Assembly: GCF_002256285.1 (NCBI RefSeq)
Contig: NZ_NKJE01000006.1
Coordinates: forward strand, 21,012-85,011
DNA: 64,000 nt
Direction of reading: 5' to 3'
Source of the DNA: Flavobacterium sp. BFFFF1
Lineage (GTDB): Bacteria; Bacteroidota; Bacteroidia; Flavobacteriales; Flavobacteriaceae
Shown: in pieces, positions 35,418 through 44,638 of the stretch
Layout: every line of letters starts with the position of its first letter
Numbering within the stretch: the stretch's first letter is position 1
The notes under the pieces: generated by a model
Told to the model about the DNA's origin: nothing
What the model saw: the letters and a program-made list of their open reading frames with translations, nothing else
The model's database searches: none
Position numbers and translations under genes: made by a program

Positions 35418-36491
35418 ATGAAAAAATATTTAATTGCAGTCGTAAGTATCTCATTTTTAATTTCCTGCAAAAATGATCCAATAGGCGTTAGCACGGAATC
35501 GGCAATACAACCAAAGACTTTTAAAAACGCCGTGGTAGATTCCATACTGACCGACAGCATCTCAATCCGCGGAATAGTAATTGATGCCAGAAAGGTATGG
35601 TATGCAGCAAACAATGGAAAATACGGCTTTTACGATCTCGAAAACGAGAAAATATTCAGCGGCCACGTCGCGTTTGACACGCTGCAGCCGGAATTCCGAA
35701 GCATTGCCAAAACAAAGGATCATGTTTTTATCCTGAACGCGGGAAGTCCGGCACTGCTTTACAAAATATCGAAAGACGGAAAGCAGGTCCGGCTCGTGTA
35801 CAAGGAAACAGGTGCCAGAGCATTTTACGACAGCATGCAGTTCCTTAATGATAACGAAGGGATTGCCATGGGCGATCCGACCAGCACATGCCTTTCCGTC
35901 ATCACCACAGTCGATGGCGGCGAAACCTGGCAAAAACATTCCTGTGACGGCCTGCCAAAAGTGGCTATCGGAGAAGCTGCGTTCGCCGCAAGCAACAGCA
36001 ACCTCATCGTTCACGGCAACGGGGTTTGGATGGTGTCCGGTGGAAAAAAAGCGAGGGTATTCTATTCTGCAGACCACGGAAAGAAATGGTCCGCATTCGA
36101 TACCCCGATCGTTCAGGGAAGTGCGATGACCGGAATTTTCACCGCAGATTTTTATGATAGCAAAAATGGTTTCATTGCCGGCGGCGATTACGAAAAACCC
36201 TCACTGAATAGGGGTAACAAGGCCATTACTTCCGATGGCGGCCGCACCTGGAAACTGGTCGCTGAAAACAGTGGTTTCGGCTATGCGTCCTGTGTGCAAT
36301 ATGTCCCCAACAGCTTGGCAAAACAGCTGGTCTGTGTGGGTGCTTCAGGCCTGCTATACTCCTCAGATTCGGGAGTGCACTGGACCCAATTGTTAAAAGA
36401 CAAAGGGCTGTTTACGATACGGTTTCAAAACGATTCTACAGCATTTGCTGCTGGAAAGGATAAACTGATTCGCATCAGGTTCAAATATTAG
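35418..36491 (+). CDS. BNR/YCF48-like repeat lipoprotein
   Basis: 357 residues from the ATG of MKKYLIAVVSISFLISC, which gives a clean lipobox (Cys17); the longer ORF start is less likely. The mature protein is a beta-propeller of BNR/Asp-box type: repeated S-x-D-x-G-x-x-W motifs (TTVDGGETWQK, SADHGKKWSA, TSDGGRTWKL, SSDSGVHWTQ). Similar proteins are called oxidoreductases or photosystem-assembly-like without proof. It is convergent with the helicase gene with a three-base gap. Confidence 0.85.
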   Translation: MKKYLIAVVSISFLISCKNDPIGVSTESAIQPKTFKNAVVDSILTDSISIRGIVIDARKVWYAANNGKYGFYDLENEKIFSGHVAFDTLQPEFRSIAKTKDHVFILNAGSPALLYKISKDGKQVRLVYKETGARAFYDSMQFLNDNEGIAMGDPTSTCLSVITTVDGGETWQKHSCDGLPKVAIGEAAFAASNSNLIVHGNGVWMVSGGKKARVFYSADHGKKWSAFDTPIVQGSAMTGIFTADFYDSKNGFIAGGDYEKPSLNRGNKAITSDGGRTWKLVAENSGFGYASCVQYVPNSLAKQLVCVGASGLLYSSDSGVHWTQLLKDKGLFTIRFQNDSTAFAAGKDKLIRIRFKY

Positions 36492-36494
36492 CGC

Positions 36495-37751
36495 TTAGTA
36501 CCAGCGTTTTTTATTCTGCTTGGAGCCCGCCGATTTTCTTGAGTTCTTGTTTCGTTCCCCGCCGCGGTTTGAATTGGCTGCCGGTTTGGCCTCCATTTCT
36601 TCAGGAGCGCCGGCATGCCATGGATAAGGATGGTCGGATATGGTTTTTACGTCTACCTTAATCAATTTTATAATGTCTTTCCAGTATCCGTGTTCATCTT
36701 TACTGCAAAACGAAATCGCCTCTCCGGCATTTCCGGCCCTTCCGGTACGCCCAATGCGGTGTACGTAGGTTTCAGGGATATTCGGCAGGTCAAAGTTTAT
36801 CACATAAGGCAGGTGGTCGATATCAATACCGCGCGCCGCAATATCGGTGGCCACAAGCACACCCACTTCTTTGTTTTTAAACGCATCAAGTACGCGCTGA
36901 CGGGCGTTTTGTGACTTGTCACCGTGAATGGCTTCAGCAGCGACCCCTTTTTTTCGCAGTGCTTTCACGACATTATCTGCACCGTGCTTCGTCCTCGAAA
37001 AAACAAGTACATCCTTTAGGTTTTCATTGCGGATCAGGTGATACAACAGGTTGCGCTTTTCAGCCTTCTCCACAAAATACACTTTTTGGTCTACCTTTTC
37101 CGCTGTAGAAGAAACAGGCGTTACAGAAACGGTCGCCGGATCCCTCAGGAACATTTCGGCCAATTCCCGTATCGCAATCGGCATGGTCGCAGAGAACAAC
37201 AACGTCTGGCGGTTGTTCGGTGTCAGCTTTACAATCTTTTTCACGTCATTGATGAAACCCATGTCCAGCATCTGGTCGGCTTCATCAAGCACGAGCGTAT
37301 GCAAATGATCGAGGTTGATGAATCCCTGCTTGTGCAAATCCAGCAAACGACCCGGCGTAGCAACGAGGATATCGATGCCGCTGCGCAGCCTTTCGACCTG
37401 CGGGATCTGCGAAACACCACCGAAAATCGTCAGATGGCGCAGGTTCGTATACTTTCCGTAATCATCGAAGTTCTGTCCAATCTGCACGGCGAGCTCACGC
37501 GTTGGCGTGACCACGAGCGTACGGATGTGTTTTAACTTGCCGCCTGAGCCGACAAGGCGGTGCAGGTGGTGGATAATAGGAATCGCAAACGCGGCGGTTT
37601 TTCCGGTACCGGTCTGTGCGCAGCCAATCAGGTCGCGCCCTTCCAGTACGATCGGAATCGCCTGCTGTTGTATCGGGGTAGGTTCAGTGTAGCCGAGATC
37701 AGCGACAGCGTGTTGTATATTGTTGGATAAATGTAAGTCTTCGAATTTCAT
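36495..37751 (-). CDS. rhlE: DEAD-box RNA helicase, RhlE type
   Basis: 418 residues from ATG 37751 (MKFEDLHLS); an upstream GTG adds six residues. All helicase motifs are present: Q-motif ([14 protein letters not shown]), I AQTGTGKT, Ia [50 protein letters not shown]. The short basic Gly/Asn/Lys tail ([12 protein letters not shown]) is typical of RhlE. It unwinds RNA in ribosome assembly or RNA decay. Confidence 0.94.
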   Translation of the reverse strand: MKFEDLHLSNNIQHAVADLGYTEPTPIQQQAIPIVLEGRDLIGCAQTGTGKTAAFAIPIIHHLHRLVGSGGKLKHIRTLVVTPTRELAVQIGQNFDDYGKYTNLRHLTIFGGVSQIPQVERLRSGIDILVATPGRLLDLHKQGFINLDHLHTLVLDEADQMLDMGFINDVKKIVKLTPNNRQTLLFSATMPIAIRELAEMFLRDPATVSVTPVSSTAEKVDQKVYFVEKAEKRNLLYHLIRNENLKDVLVFSRTKHGADNVVKALRKKGVAAEAIHGDKSQNARQRVLDAFKNKEVGVLVATDIAARGIDIDHLPYVINFDLPNIPETYVHRIGRTGRAGNAGEAISFCSKDEHGYWKDIIKLIKVDVKTISDHPYPWHAGAPEEMEAKPAANSNRGGERNKNSRKSAGSKQNKKRWY

Positions 37752-37805
37752 AAAATCATGTACCGCCACTTTATTGTGGCAAAACAGCGCGCAAAGATAG
37801 GGTTA

Positions 37806-38345
37806 TTATTTTAATAACCGAATCCGGGCTTCCTGCAGCGTCATGCCAACTACCGTGATGCTGTGGATCAGCTGTGTCCGGAGGCTTTCCGGATCGCCAT
37901 CGTAGTGCCTTGACCAGGCATCAGAATAAAGAATGCTGCGGATTTCCCGAATCCTTTTCGTTACCTCAGCGGCAGTGAAAAGGGCTTTTGCCGCACTGAA
38001 ATCAGCATGGCCTTTGTGTTGGTAATGCGCCTGGCCCTGCGTATCCACATCGATGTAATACAATTTTTCGGTGTCGTTGTCCGGATGAAAAGAAGTCCAA
38101 AGCGCAAAACCCAGACGCATCCCCCGCGATTTGTCGGCTGAGTCAGATTGCAGACGCCACTTGCAGTTTGCAGCGCGTCCCCAATGGTCTGACAGCCGGT
38201 ATACGCCATTGTCCCTGAAGAAGTAACTGCTGCCGGACTGGCTTTTGTATTGGGGTACGGTACCAGCCACATCCTGCAATGGCCTTTCGTCGAATACGCA
38301 GAAAGTATGCTTGTGAAAGTTCGAGCGGCCGTAGGTTTTTTCCAT
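37806..38345 (-). CDS. Conserved cytoplasmic protein of unknown function
   Basis: 179 residues from ATG 38345 (MEKTYGRS); a start six codons upstream (38363) is possible. No signal peptide or membrane helix; it is mixed alpha/beta (YYIDVDTQGQAHYQHKGHADF, SILYSDAWSRHYDGDPESLRTQLI). I do not recognise a family. It is preceded by a terminator-like hairpin and an intergenic element, so its leader may matter for expression. Confidence 0.75.
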   Translation of the reverse strand: MEKTYGRSNFHKHTFCVFDERPLQDVAGTVPQYKSQSGSSYFFRDNGVYRLSDHWGRAANCKWRLQSDSADKSRGMRLGFALWTSFHPDNDTEKLYYIDVDTQGQAHYQHKGHADFSAAKALFTAAEVTKRIREIRSILYSDAWSRHYDGDPESLRTQLIHSITVVGMTLQEARIRLLK

Positions 38346-38393
38346 GTGTAAATATAAATCCATTTCTGGGTTCTCACCAACGGGAAAATAAAA

Positions 38394-38443
38394 ATGCCGT
38401 TCGGCTGCTTTGGGTTAACTTCCCCGGAACAGCGAAACGGCAT
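38394..38443 (-). terminator. Long terminator-like hairpin in the leader of the 179-residue gene
   Basis: On the minus strand ATGCCGTTTCGCTG pairs with CAGCCGAACGGCAT at 12 of 14 positions, with a 22-base loop, followed by TTTTTATTTT. It lies about 136 bases past the yceI stop codon and 49 bases before the next start codon, so it is either the yceI-transcript terminator or an attenuator for the gene below. Confidence 0.7.
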
Positions 38444-38454
38444 GATATGATGTG

Positions 38455-38567
38455 GCCCTGGCGGGTCCCGAAATTTCGGGATAAGCGGCATCTCCCGATT
38501 TAAAAAAGCAAGGCTTCTGCCGTGGTTTTTGTTAATCGGGAATACAGCGAAAGCCGGATCAGCTCCT
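38455..38567 (-). repeat. Intergenic structured element, copy A
   Basis: Read on the minus strand: CAGGAGCTGATCCGGC, TTTCGCTGTATTCCCGATT, a variable middle, AAATCGGGAGATGCCGC, then CCCGAAATTTCGGG and CCCGCCAGGGCC. TCCCGATT pairs with AATCGGGA, giving a stem, and CCCGAAATTTCGGG is a second hairpin. It starts just after the yceI stop codon. Related copies are at 13217-13295 and 22172-22290. No ORF. Confidence 0.65.
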
Positions 38568-38578
38568 GAAAACCAAAA

Positions 38579-39109
38579 TTATTGTTTGATAAACTGCAAC
38601 TCGATAGCCAATTTAACTTCTTCACTAACCAAAACGCCGCCTGTTTCCAATGCTGCATTCCAGGTGAGCCCAAAATCCTTACGGTTGAGTTTTCCCGTTA
38701 TTGAAAAGCCGGCCTTGGTGTTGCCCCATGGATCTTTCATCAACCCGCCAAATTCAACAGCAAGACGCACCGGTTTGGTTTCTCCGTGCAGCGACAGGTC
38801 GCCGTGCAGCTCGTAGTCACCTTCGTTGATTTTTGTGAAAGCCGTAGCCTCGAATTTCAGTTCCGGGTATTGTTCTGCATCAAAGAAATCTGCGCTGCGG
38901 AGGTGCGTGTCACGGTCAGCGTTCCCGGTGTTGATGGAAGCGGTTTGGCCGGTGAAATGTACTTTGGCATTTTCGAAGTGATCGCCTTCGGTTTCAATAT
39001 TGGCTTCGAACGTATCGAATTTTCCGGATACATTGGTAAACATCATGTGTTTTACTTTAAAGCCGATTTCTGAGTGGGTAGGGTCGAGGACCCATTTTGT
39101 TGTTGACAT
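38579..39109 (-). CDS. yceI: YceI-family lipid-binding protein
   Basis: 176 residues, the YceI lipocalin-like length. Signature blocks are visible: WVLDPTHSEIGFKVKHMMFTNVSGKF at the start, RDTHLRSADFFDAEQYPELKFEA in the middle, and RKDFGLTWNAALETGGVLVSEEVKLAIELQF at the end. It lacks the usual signal peptide, so it is likely cytoplasmic. YceI proteins bind polyisoprenoids such as quinones. The pirin gene lies 35 bases upstream on the same strand. Confidence 0.93.
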   Translation of the reverse strand: MSTTKWVLDPTHSEIGFKVKHMMFTNVSGKFDTFEANIETEGDHFENAKVHFTGQTASINTGNADRDTHLRSADFFDAEQYPELKFEATAFTKINEGDYELHGDLSLHGETKPVRLAVEFGGLMKDPWGNTKAGFSITGKLNRKDFGLTWNAALETGGVLVSEEVKLAIELQFIKQ

Positions 39110-39144
39110 GGTATTAAAATTATGAATTATGAATTACGAGTTAA

Positions 39145-39882
39145 TTAGATTCTGGGGAGTTGCATCGGTACTTCCATCAGCAGGATTTCGGCGCCTTCTG
39201 TCAATGCCTTGATAGAGATGCTGTCAGCGCCCGTAATACCAAGGCCATCTCTGGTATCGAGTGTCGTTTCACCGATTTGGAAGCTTCCTTTTAACACAAA
39301 AGCGTAAACGCCGTTGCCTTCTTTTTTCAGTGAGTAAGTAGTACCGAAATCCTGGTCAAACGTTCCCAGGTGAAACCACGCGTCCTGGTGGATCCAAACG
39401 CCTTCATCATCAGCGTTCGGAGACAATACCTGTTGCAGCCTGTTGTGGCGGTCTTCGAGGTTCAGCGTAAGCTGATCATAGCGTGGGTCAACGTTCCTTT
39501 TGTTCGGGAAAATCCAGATTTGCAGGAATTTGGCGAGCTCGTCCTTGTTCTTGTTGTATTCCGAATGCGAGATTCCGGTACCGGCACTCATAATCTGGAT
39601 GTCACCTTTGCGGATCACGGCCGTGTTGCCCATACTGTCCTGGTGCTGTAAATCGCCTTCAAGCGGAATCGAGATGATTTCCATATTGTCGTGTGGATGG
39701 TTGCCAAAACCCATGCCGCCGCTCACACGGTCATCGTTGAGTACGCGCAGTACGCCAAAATGCGTGCGCTCCGGATTCTGGTATCCTGCAAAACTAAACG
39801 TATGGTATGATTCAAGCCAACCGTGGTTTGCATAACCGCGGGTATTGGCTTTGTGTAAAATGATGTTTGCTGTTGTGTTCAT
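39145..39882 (-). CDS. Pirin-family protein (quercetinase-like cupin)
   Basis: 245 residues with a bicupin fold. N-terminal metal ligands are evident: NHPHDNMEII gives two His, and GTGISHSEYN gives His and Glu of the third and fourth ligands. Length and pattern match YhhW-type pirins. They may act as quercetin 2,3-dioxygenases or redox sensors. It is probably co-transcribed with yceI. Confidence 0.92.
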   Translation of the reverse strand: MNTTANIILHKANTRGYANHGWLESYHTFSFAGYQNPERTHFGVLRVLNDDRVSGGMGFGNHPHDNMEIISIPLEGDLQHQDSMGNTAVIRKGDIQIMSAGTGISHSEYNKNKDELAKFLQIWIFPNKRNVDPRYDQLTLNLEDRHNRLQQVLSPNADDEGVWIHQDAWFHLGTFDQDFGTTYSLKKEGNGVYAFVLKGSFQIGETTLDTRDGLGITGADSISIKALTEGAEILLMEVPMQLPRI

Positions 39883-40012
39883 AGTATATGCATTTAATTA
39901 CAGGACAAAGTTCCGCCAATCGAAAATGAAAAACATTGAACTGGGACAAGAAAAATCATTGCGGGGTATTCGTGATTAAAATCCAATAGCCGCCAAATGA
40001 GGCAAAACGGAT

Positions 40013-41443
40013 TCACGAAAACCGCTTTAAGATGTCCGGCTTCGTATCGTACAAATGTACGATTAATTCGCCGAACAGCGTATTGGCCCACGCAAACCAG
40101 CTCCTCGAAAAGTCCTTTGGATTGTTCACATCAAACGACTCATGGATAAAGCCGGTGCCGGCATGGGTGCTTTTTAGCGTTTTCAGGCAGTACACGATTT
40201 CTGCCTCGTCATCGGTAGTCAAAGCCTGCATAATCAACCCAAGCGGCCAGATCTTATTTTCGCCTACGTGCGGCCCGCCAATTCCCTTAGCATAACGTCC
40301 CTCGTTAAACCATGGATTGTCATGGCCCAGGGAAAAACGCCGCGTGTTTTTATAAATGCCGTCCTCTCGTGTCCGGTAACCCAGGTACGGAATCGACAAC
40401 AGGTTCGGGACATTCGCATCATCCATAAACAACGCATTCCCGAAGCCGTCAATTTCGAGCGCGTAGATTTTGCCGTAGCCCTCGCGCGTAAAAACAGCGT
40501 GCGCCTCGATCGCGGCATCAACTTCGTCGGCCAGCGTTTTACATTGGTTTTCAAAGTCGGGATCATGATGGACGGCAGCGCTGATTTCAGCCATTTGCCG
40601 CAGCGACACCACAGCGAACATATTCGAAGAGATCAGGTACGGATAAAATGTGGCATCGTCTGACGGGCGAAACATCGAATGGATCAGGCCGTTTTTATGG
40701 GTGGGATTGCCATAGCCGCCGCCAAACTGCGTGTCCAGCGGATTCCCATTGCCGCGCTGGAATCGGTAAGGGCCTTTGTCCACCTTCCTTTGCTGTTCTT
40801 TAAATGTTTGTACAATCAATTGCATGGCGCTCTTCCAATCGATGTCGAAAACGCTCGCATCGCCGGTGGCTTTCCAATAATGGTAGGACAATCGGGCAAC
40901 ATAACACAATGAATCGACTTCCCATTTTCGCTCATGGACGCCGGGCTTCATCAGCGTTGCATCGTCTTTCCAGTCGCTGACTTTTGCCGGGTCGTCATAA
41001 AAGGCATTGGCATAAGGGTCCAACAGCACAAATTCGACCTGCTTGTTGATCACGCCTTTCAAAAGATTTTTCAGTTTGTCATCCTCATTGGCCAAAGCGA
41101 GATACGGAAATACCTGTGCCGCCGAATCGCGCAGCCACATCGCGTCAATGTCGCCGGTAATGATGTAAGTGTAGGGCTTATTGCTTTTATGGTAATAATG
41201 AACTGTCGTGTCTAAAGTATTTGGGAAACAATTTTCAAACATCCATGCAAGCTCCTGATCACCGATGGATTGCTTTACCCTCCTGATCTTGTTCTCGACG
41301 GCGACAGAAACAAAATTCCGCTTCGAAACGTCGGGGCGGCGCGAAATGAATTCATTTGCGGCAAAAAGCTGAAAAGGCGAGGGAAGGGCCATGAAGCCCA
41401 ATCCCAAACCGGACTGTTTGATAAATTTTCTTCTGGAATGCAT
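40013..41443 (-). CDS. Glycoside hydrolase family 125 protein (exo-alpha-1,6-mannosidase)
   Basis: 476 residues. The N-terminus SRRKFIKQSGLGLGFMAL is a Tat-type signal (RRKF then hydrophobic), so it should be exported folded. The body is the (alpha/alpha)6 GH125 type, with the marker ITGDIDAMWLRDSAAQVFPYL and the C-terminal GTGFIHESFDVNNPKDFSRSWFAWANTLFGELI block. GH125 enzymes release mannose from alpha-1,6 ends. No linked SusC/SusD genes are seen in the window. Confidence 0.92.
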   Translation of the reverse strand: MHSRRKFIKQSGLGLGFMALPSPFQLFAANEFISRRPDVSKRNFVSVAVENKIRRVKQSIGDQELAWMFENCFPNTLDTTVHYYHKSNKPYTYIITGDIDAMWLRDSAAQVFPYLALANEDDKLKNLLKGVINKQVEFVLLDPYANAFYDDPAKVSDWKDDATLMKPGVHERKWEVDSLCYVARLSYHYWKATGDASVFDIDWKSAMQLIVQTFKEQQRKVDKGPYRFQRGNGNPLDTQFGGGYGNPTHKNGLIHSMFRPSDDATFYPYLISSNMFAVVSLRQMAEISAAVHHDPDFENQCKTLADEVDAAIEAHAVFTREGYGKIYALEIDGFGNALFMDDANVPNLLSIPYLGYRTREDGIYKNTRRFSLGHDNPWFNEGRYAKGIGGPHVGENKIWPLGLIMQALTTDDEAEIVYCLKTLKSTHAGTGFIHESFDVNNPKDFSRSWFAWANTLFGELIVHLYDTKPDILKRFS

Positions 41444-41567
41444 AAGTGTCTTTTTATATAATCAATGAATTAAGCAAAACAAAATGGGTTTATAGAGAAG
41501 TAAGCCGATTTGAGAACAGTCAGTATAATTTAGGCAAACGCCAATCGTGGAAGCCAGAAATGCACCC

Positions 41568-41999
41568 TTAAAAAACTGCCGTCATCCTAACCCCATCCAG
41601 CACCGCTTCGCCCAGCACGTCCAGATGGATGTCCGCCAACGCTTTAAACTTAATGCAGTATCCCGTCACACTCGCTTTGCCAATCGTTTTGCCATACGTT
41701 TGCGGCAGGTACGTCTTGTCTTTAATGCCCAGGATATACACGGAGATGCCCGTCGTGTTCCCGCTGATGCCCACCTGAAAAAACGGCTTAGTGCTGCCAT
41801 TGGCATAGGTCAGCGTCTGCAGGCCATAGCCAATCGTCGGGTTAGCGACCACCTTGCCGTGCTCGTTTTTTCCATCGTCAAACCACAATCGGGTACCCGG
41901 CAGCCACAGCAGCATGGATTCGTGCAACGCCTGCATGGCGCCGCGCTTCGGTTCCGGCAGTTGCGAAATGTGCGCACGGATTTGTGTTGTAACTTCCAT
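41568..41999 (-). CDS. DUF1801 (YdhG-like) domain protein
   Basis: 143 residues of alpha/beta fold with no signal peptide. The N-terminal helix (EPKRGAMQALHESMLLW) and the GYGLQTLTYANGSTKPFFQVGISGN block fit the DUF1801/YdhG fold. Function unknown; members share a fold with iron-cluster-handling frataxin-like proteins. A second DUF1801 protein is at 59947-60402. Confidence 0.75.
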   Translation of the reverse strand: MEVTTQIRAHISQLPEPKRGAMQALHESMLLWLPGTRLWFDDGKNEHGKVVANPTIGYGLQTLTYANGSTKPFFQVGISGNTTGISVYILGIKDKTYLPQTYGKTIGKASVTGYCIKFKALADIHLDVLGEAVLDGVRMTAVF

Positions 42000-42135
42000 A
42001 AAATCTTAGTTTTGCGTTCGACAGTTGCAATTGGCCACCGCAAGTTCGTAAATGTCGTCCACATCAACAAATGAATTGCCACCAGATCGTAAAACGGGAT
42101 GCCGCCAGCCTTTGCGCAGACCGCTATCAGGCACT

Positions 42136-42512
42136 GTAAGAACTATTTGCAACCGCTGAAGCAACGCATACAGCCATGTAAGCGACGCATACAGCCGTGT
42201 AAGCGACGAATGCAGCCGTGTAAGCGACGAATGCAACCCCTGAAGCAACGCATACAGCCGTGTAAGCAACGCATACAGGCGTGTAAGCGGCGAATGCAAC
42301 CCCTGAAGCAATGCATACAGCCGTGTAAGCAACGCATACAGGCGTGTAAGCGGCGTTTCAATCTCCGCAGACATGCATGCAGCCTCTGAAGCAACGCATA
42401 CAGGCGTGTAAGCGGCGTTTCAACCTCCGCAGACATGCATGCAGCCTCCGCAGACACGCTTACAACCCGTGAAGACGCGTATGAAAGCGTGTAAGAGGCA
42501 CTTGCAACGTGA
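42136..42512. repeat. Array of about 18 imperfect 21-bp tandem units
   Basis: Units of 21 bases (a few are 20) run from 42136 to about 42512; the plus-strand consensus is TAAGCRRCGMATRCARSC followed by GTG. Three-unit blocks recur (42242-42304 and 42305-42367), so the array grew by block duplication. The 21-base period keeps frames open on both strands, which produces spurious ORFs with heptads such as LTRLYAL and IQPCKQR. It fills the divergent gap between the DUF1801 and sulfatase genes. The consensus agrees with the 1975-2100 array at about 10 of 21 positions. Confidence 0.85.
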
Positions 42513-42600
42513 CAGCCGTATTGGAAACCATTGGAGAAAGGCATCGGGGCAGTACACCGGCAGATAAACACTACAGAAACGGTAGCTATAAAATGATACG

Positions 42601-42617
42601 AAAAATACGTATTTTTG
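42601..42617 (+). promoter_or_regulatory. Palindrome overlapping a -7 promoter box
   Basis: AAAAATACGTATTTTT is a perfect 16-base palindrome whose right half makes up the -7 box TATTTTTG (42610-42617), 24 bases before the sulfatase start. It could be an operator, or just an A/T-rich promoter. Confidence 0.4.
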
Positions 42618-42641
42618 CTTCCCAAATACAAAAGCGTTGCC

Positions 42642-44573
42642 ATGTCAAGATTTCCAAGGTCCCAGGAATATAAGGCTTTATTTTACCGGATATTTTTAGC
42701 ATATGTCTTTTACCTGCTCGCAAGGATATTGTTTTTGTGCTACAATTCCAACCTTATTAAGGTACACTCTGTATGGGAATTCCTAACCCTGTATTACCAT
42801 GGGCTAGCCTTTGACACCACCGCTATTCTGTATGTCAACGCACTGTTTATCGTATTTTCCATATTGCCGGTGCTCTACAACACCCGAAAGGGATACCAAA
42901 CCTTCTTATTTTACCTGTATTTCATCACCAACCTGATTGCCTACGCGACCAATTTCATCGACTTTATCTACTACCGGTTCAATTTCGGACGCTCCACGAT
43001 CACCATCACCGATTCAGTGGCACACGAATCAAACAAGGCGCTGCTGTTCTGGAATTTCCTGATCAATTACTGGCATGTGTTCCTGTTGTTCTTCGGATCG
43101 GCCTGCCTATGGATTTACCTGTACAAAAAAGTAAAGGTGAAGGAAGACCGCGTACTGTTCATGGGCCGTTACTTCATCTACTCGACATTGAGCTTCGTCG
43201 CGATATTGGTGCTGTGCGTCGGCGGCATGCGTGGGGACTTTAAGAAAAGCACCCGCCCAATCAACCTGATCGATGCAAACCGTTACGTGAAGGAAATCAG
43301 CCAGGCGGATGTGGTGCTGAACACGCCGTTCGCCATCATCCGTACCATGTTCAGCAACAGCTTCCAAAAAGTAAACCTGGTGTCGCAGGGAACGATCGAC
43401 TCGCTGATCGTTCCGGTAAAGCAATACCATAACAATCCACCCACAAAACCCAACGTCGTGATTTTCATCCTTGAAAGCAACGCGCGCGAATATTTTGGCA
43501 GTTTTAACAAGGAATTCAACATACCCAATTATAAGGGATACACGCCATTTGTCGATTCATTGGCACAGCACAGCCTGATTTTCACCAATGCCTATTCCAA
43601 CGGTCACAAGTCCATACACGCCGTATCGTCGGTATTGGCCGGCATCCCTTCATTTAAGGACGCTTTCACCTCGTCGCCTTATCCAAAGCAGCCCACCGAA
43701 TCGTTGGTATCGACTTTGGAAAGCATCGGATACCACACTTCTTTTTTCCATGGCGCGCCAAATGGTTCGATGGGTTTTCTCGGATATGCGAACATCCTCG
43801 GTACCGACCGCTATTTCGGGAAAACCGAATACAATAACGATGCCGACTTTGATGGCGTCTGGGGAATTTGGGATGAGCCTTTCTTCCAGTATTTCAACCG
43901 CGAACTCGGCAAACAGCAGCAGCCTTTCCTGGCCACGCTATTTTCAGTGTCGTCGCATGAACCCTATAAGGTTCCCGCAAAATATGAAGGCAAGTTTCCA
44001 AAAGGCGACGTGAACATCCACCAATGCATAGGTTACACAGACTATGCGCTGAAGCAGTTCTTTGCCAAGGCTAAATCGCAGCCATGGTTTAAAAATACGA
44101 TATTCGTATTGGTAGGCGATCATGGCAACACCGTCTTCTACGACGAATACAAAAAAGAATTCAACAGGAATGCAGTGGCCATGATGATTTACCGTCCCGA
44201 CGGGAAATATGCCGGTGTGAACCGCGATTATGCACAGCAGATCGACCTCTACCCGACGATACTGGACATGATCGGATATCAAAAACCGTTCAGGAGCTGG
44301 GGGCGCAGTTTAATAGGGGATTCCGATGAACCGCCATTTGTTGTGAAGTACTCCGCAAACCTGTACCAATTCATGTCAGGGGATTACATTTGTACCTTTG
44401 ACGGGAAAAAGGCGGTGGGCTTTTACGCCAAAGCCGACAAAGGGATGGAACACAACCTGATTTCGAAACGCAACGCCGCAATGGACGCGCTCGAACGCCG
44501 CTGCCAGGCTTTTATCCAGGATTATATGGAACGCGTGATTGATAAGAAGCTGGGTGGGGAGACAAGGAAATAG
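42642..44573 (+). CDS. Membrane-anchored sulfatase / LTA-synthase-family protein
   Basis: 643 residues from the ATG of MSRFPRSQEYKAL; the longer frame begins at a TTG within the promoter. Five membrane helices fill the first 220 residues; from about 275 a sulfatase-type catalytic domain follows, with FILESNAREYF (metal site), NGHKSIHAVSSVLAGIPS (catalytic nucleophile region, Ser here) and LVGDHGNTVF (second metal site). The family includes LTA synthase and phosphoethanolamine transferases. In a Gram-negative it likely transfers a phosphoglycerol or similar group to glycans. Confidence 0.88.
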   Translation: MSRFPRSQEYKALFYRIFLAYVFYLLARILFLCYNSNLIKVHSVWEFLTLYYHGLAFDTTAILYVNALFIVFSILPVLYNTRKGYQTFLFYLYFITNLIAYATNFIDFIYYRFNFGRSTITITDSVAHESNKALLFWNFLINYWHVFLLFFGSACLWIYLYKKVKVKEDRVLFMGRYFIYSTLSFVAILVLCVGGMRGDFKKSTRPINLIDANRYVKEISQADVVLNTPFAIIRTMFSNSFQKVNLVSQGTIDSLIVPVKQYHNNPPTKPNVVIFILESNAREYFGSFNKEFNIPNYKGYTPFVDSLAQHSLIFTNAYSNGHKSIHAVSSVLAGIPSFKDAFTSSPYPKQPTESLVSTLESIGYHTSFFHGAPNGSMGFLGYANILGTDRYFGKTEYNNDADFDGVWGIWDEPFFQYFNRELGKQQQPFLATLFSVSSHEPYKVPAKYEGKFPKGDVNIHQCIGYTDYALKQFFAKAKSQPWFKNTIFVLVGDHGNTVFYDEYKKEFNRNAVAMMIYRPDGKYAGVNRDYAQQIDLYPTILDMIGYQKPFRSWGRSLIGDSDEPPFVVKYSANLYQFMSGDYICTFDGKKAVGFYAKADKGMEHNLISKRNAAMDALERRCQAFIQDYMERVIDKKLGGETRK

Positions 44574-44638
44574 GTGTTTATGATTACACCCTTATAAGTT
44601 TTGGTATATTTAACGCAGAAAACACTTAAATCTCACGA

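Noticed and set aside
41547..42074. 175-residue plus-strand ORF opposite the DUF1801 gene
   Set aside because: It is antisense to a recognisable gene over its whole length and has Arg/His-rich composition typical of shadow frames.
42136..42512. CRISPR array
   Set aside because: Units are contiguous and imperfect with no unique spacers, and no cas genes are present.
42099..42643. ORFs on both strands across the large 21-bp array
   Set aside because: Both strands are open because the period is seven codons. There is no promoter, start signal or conserved protein pattern.
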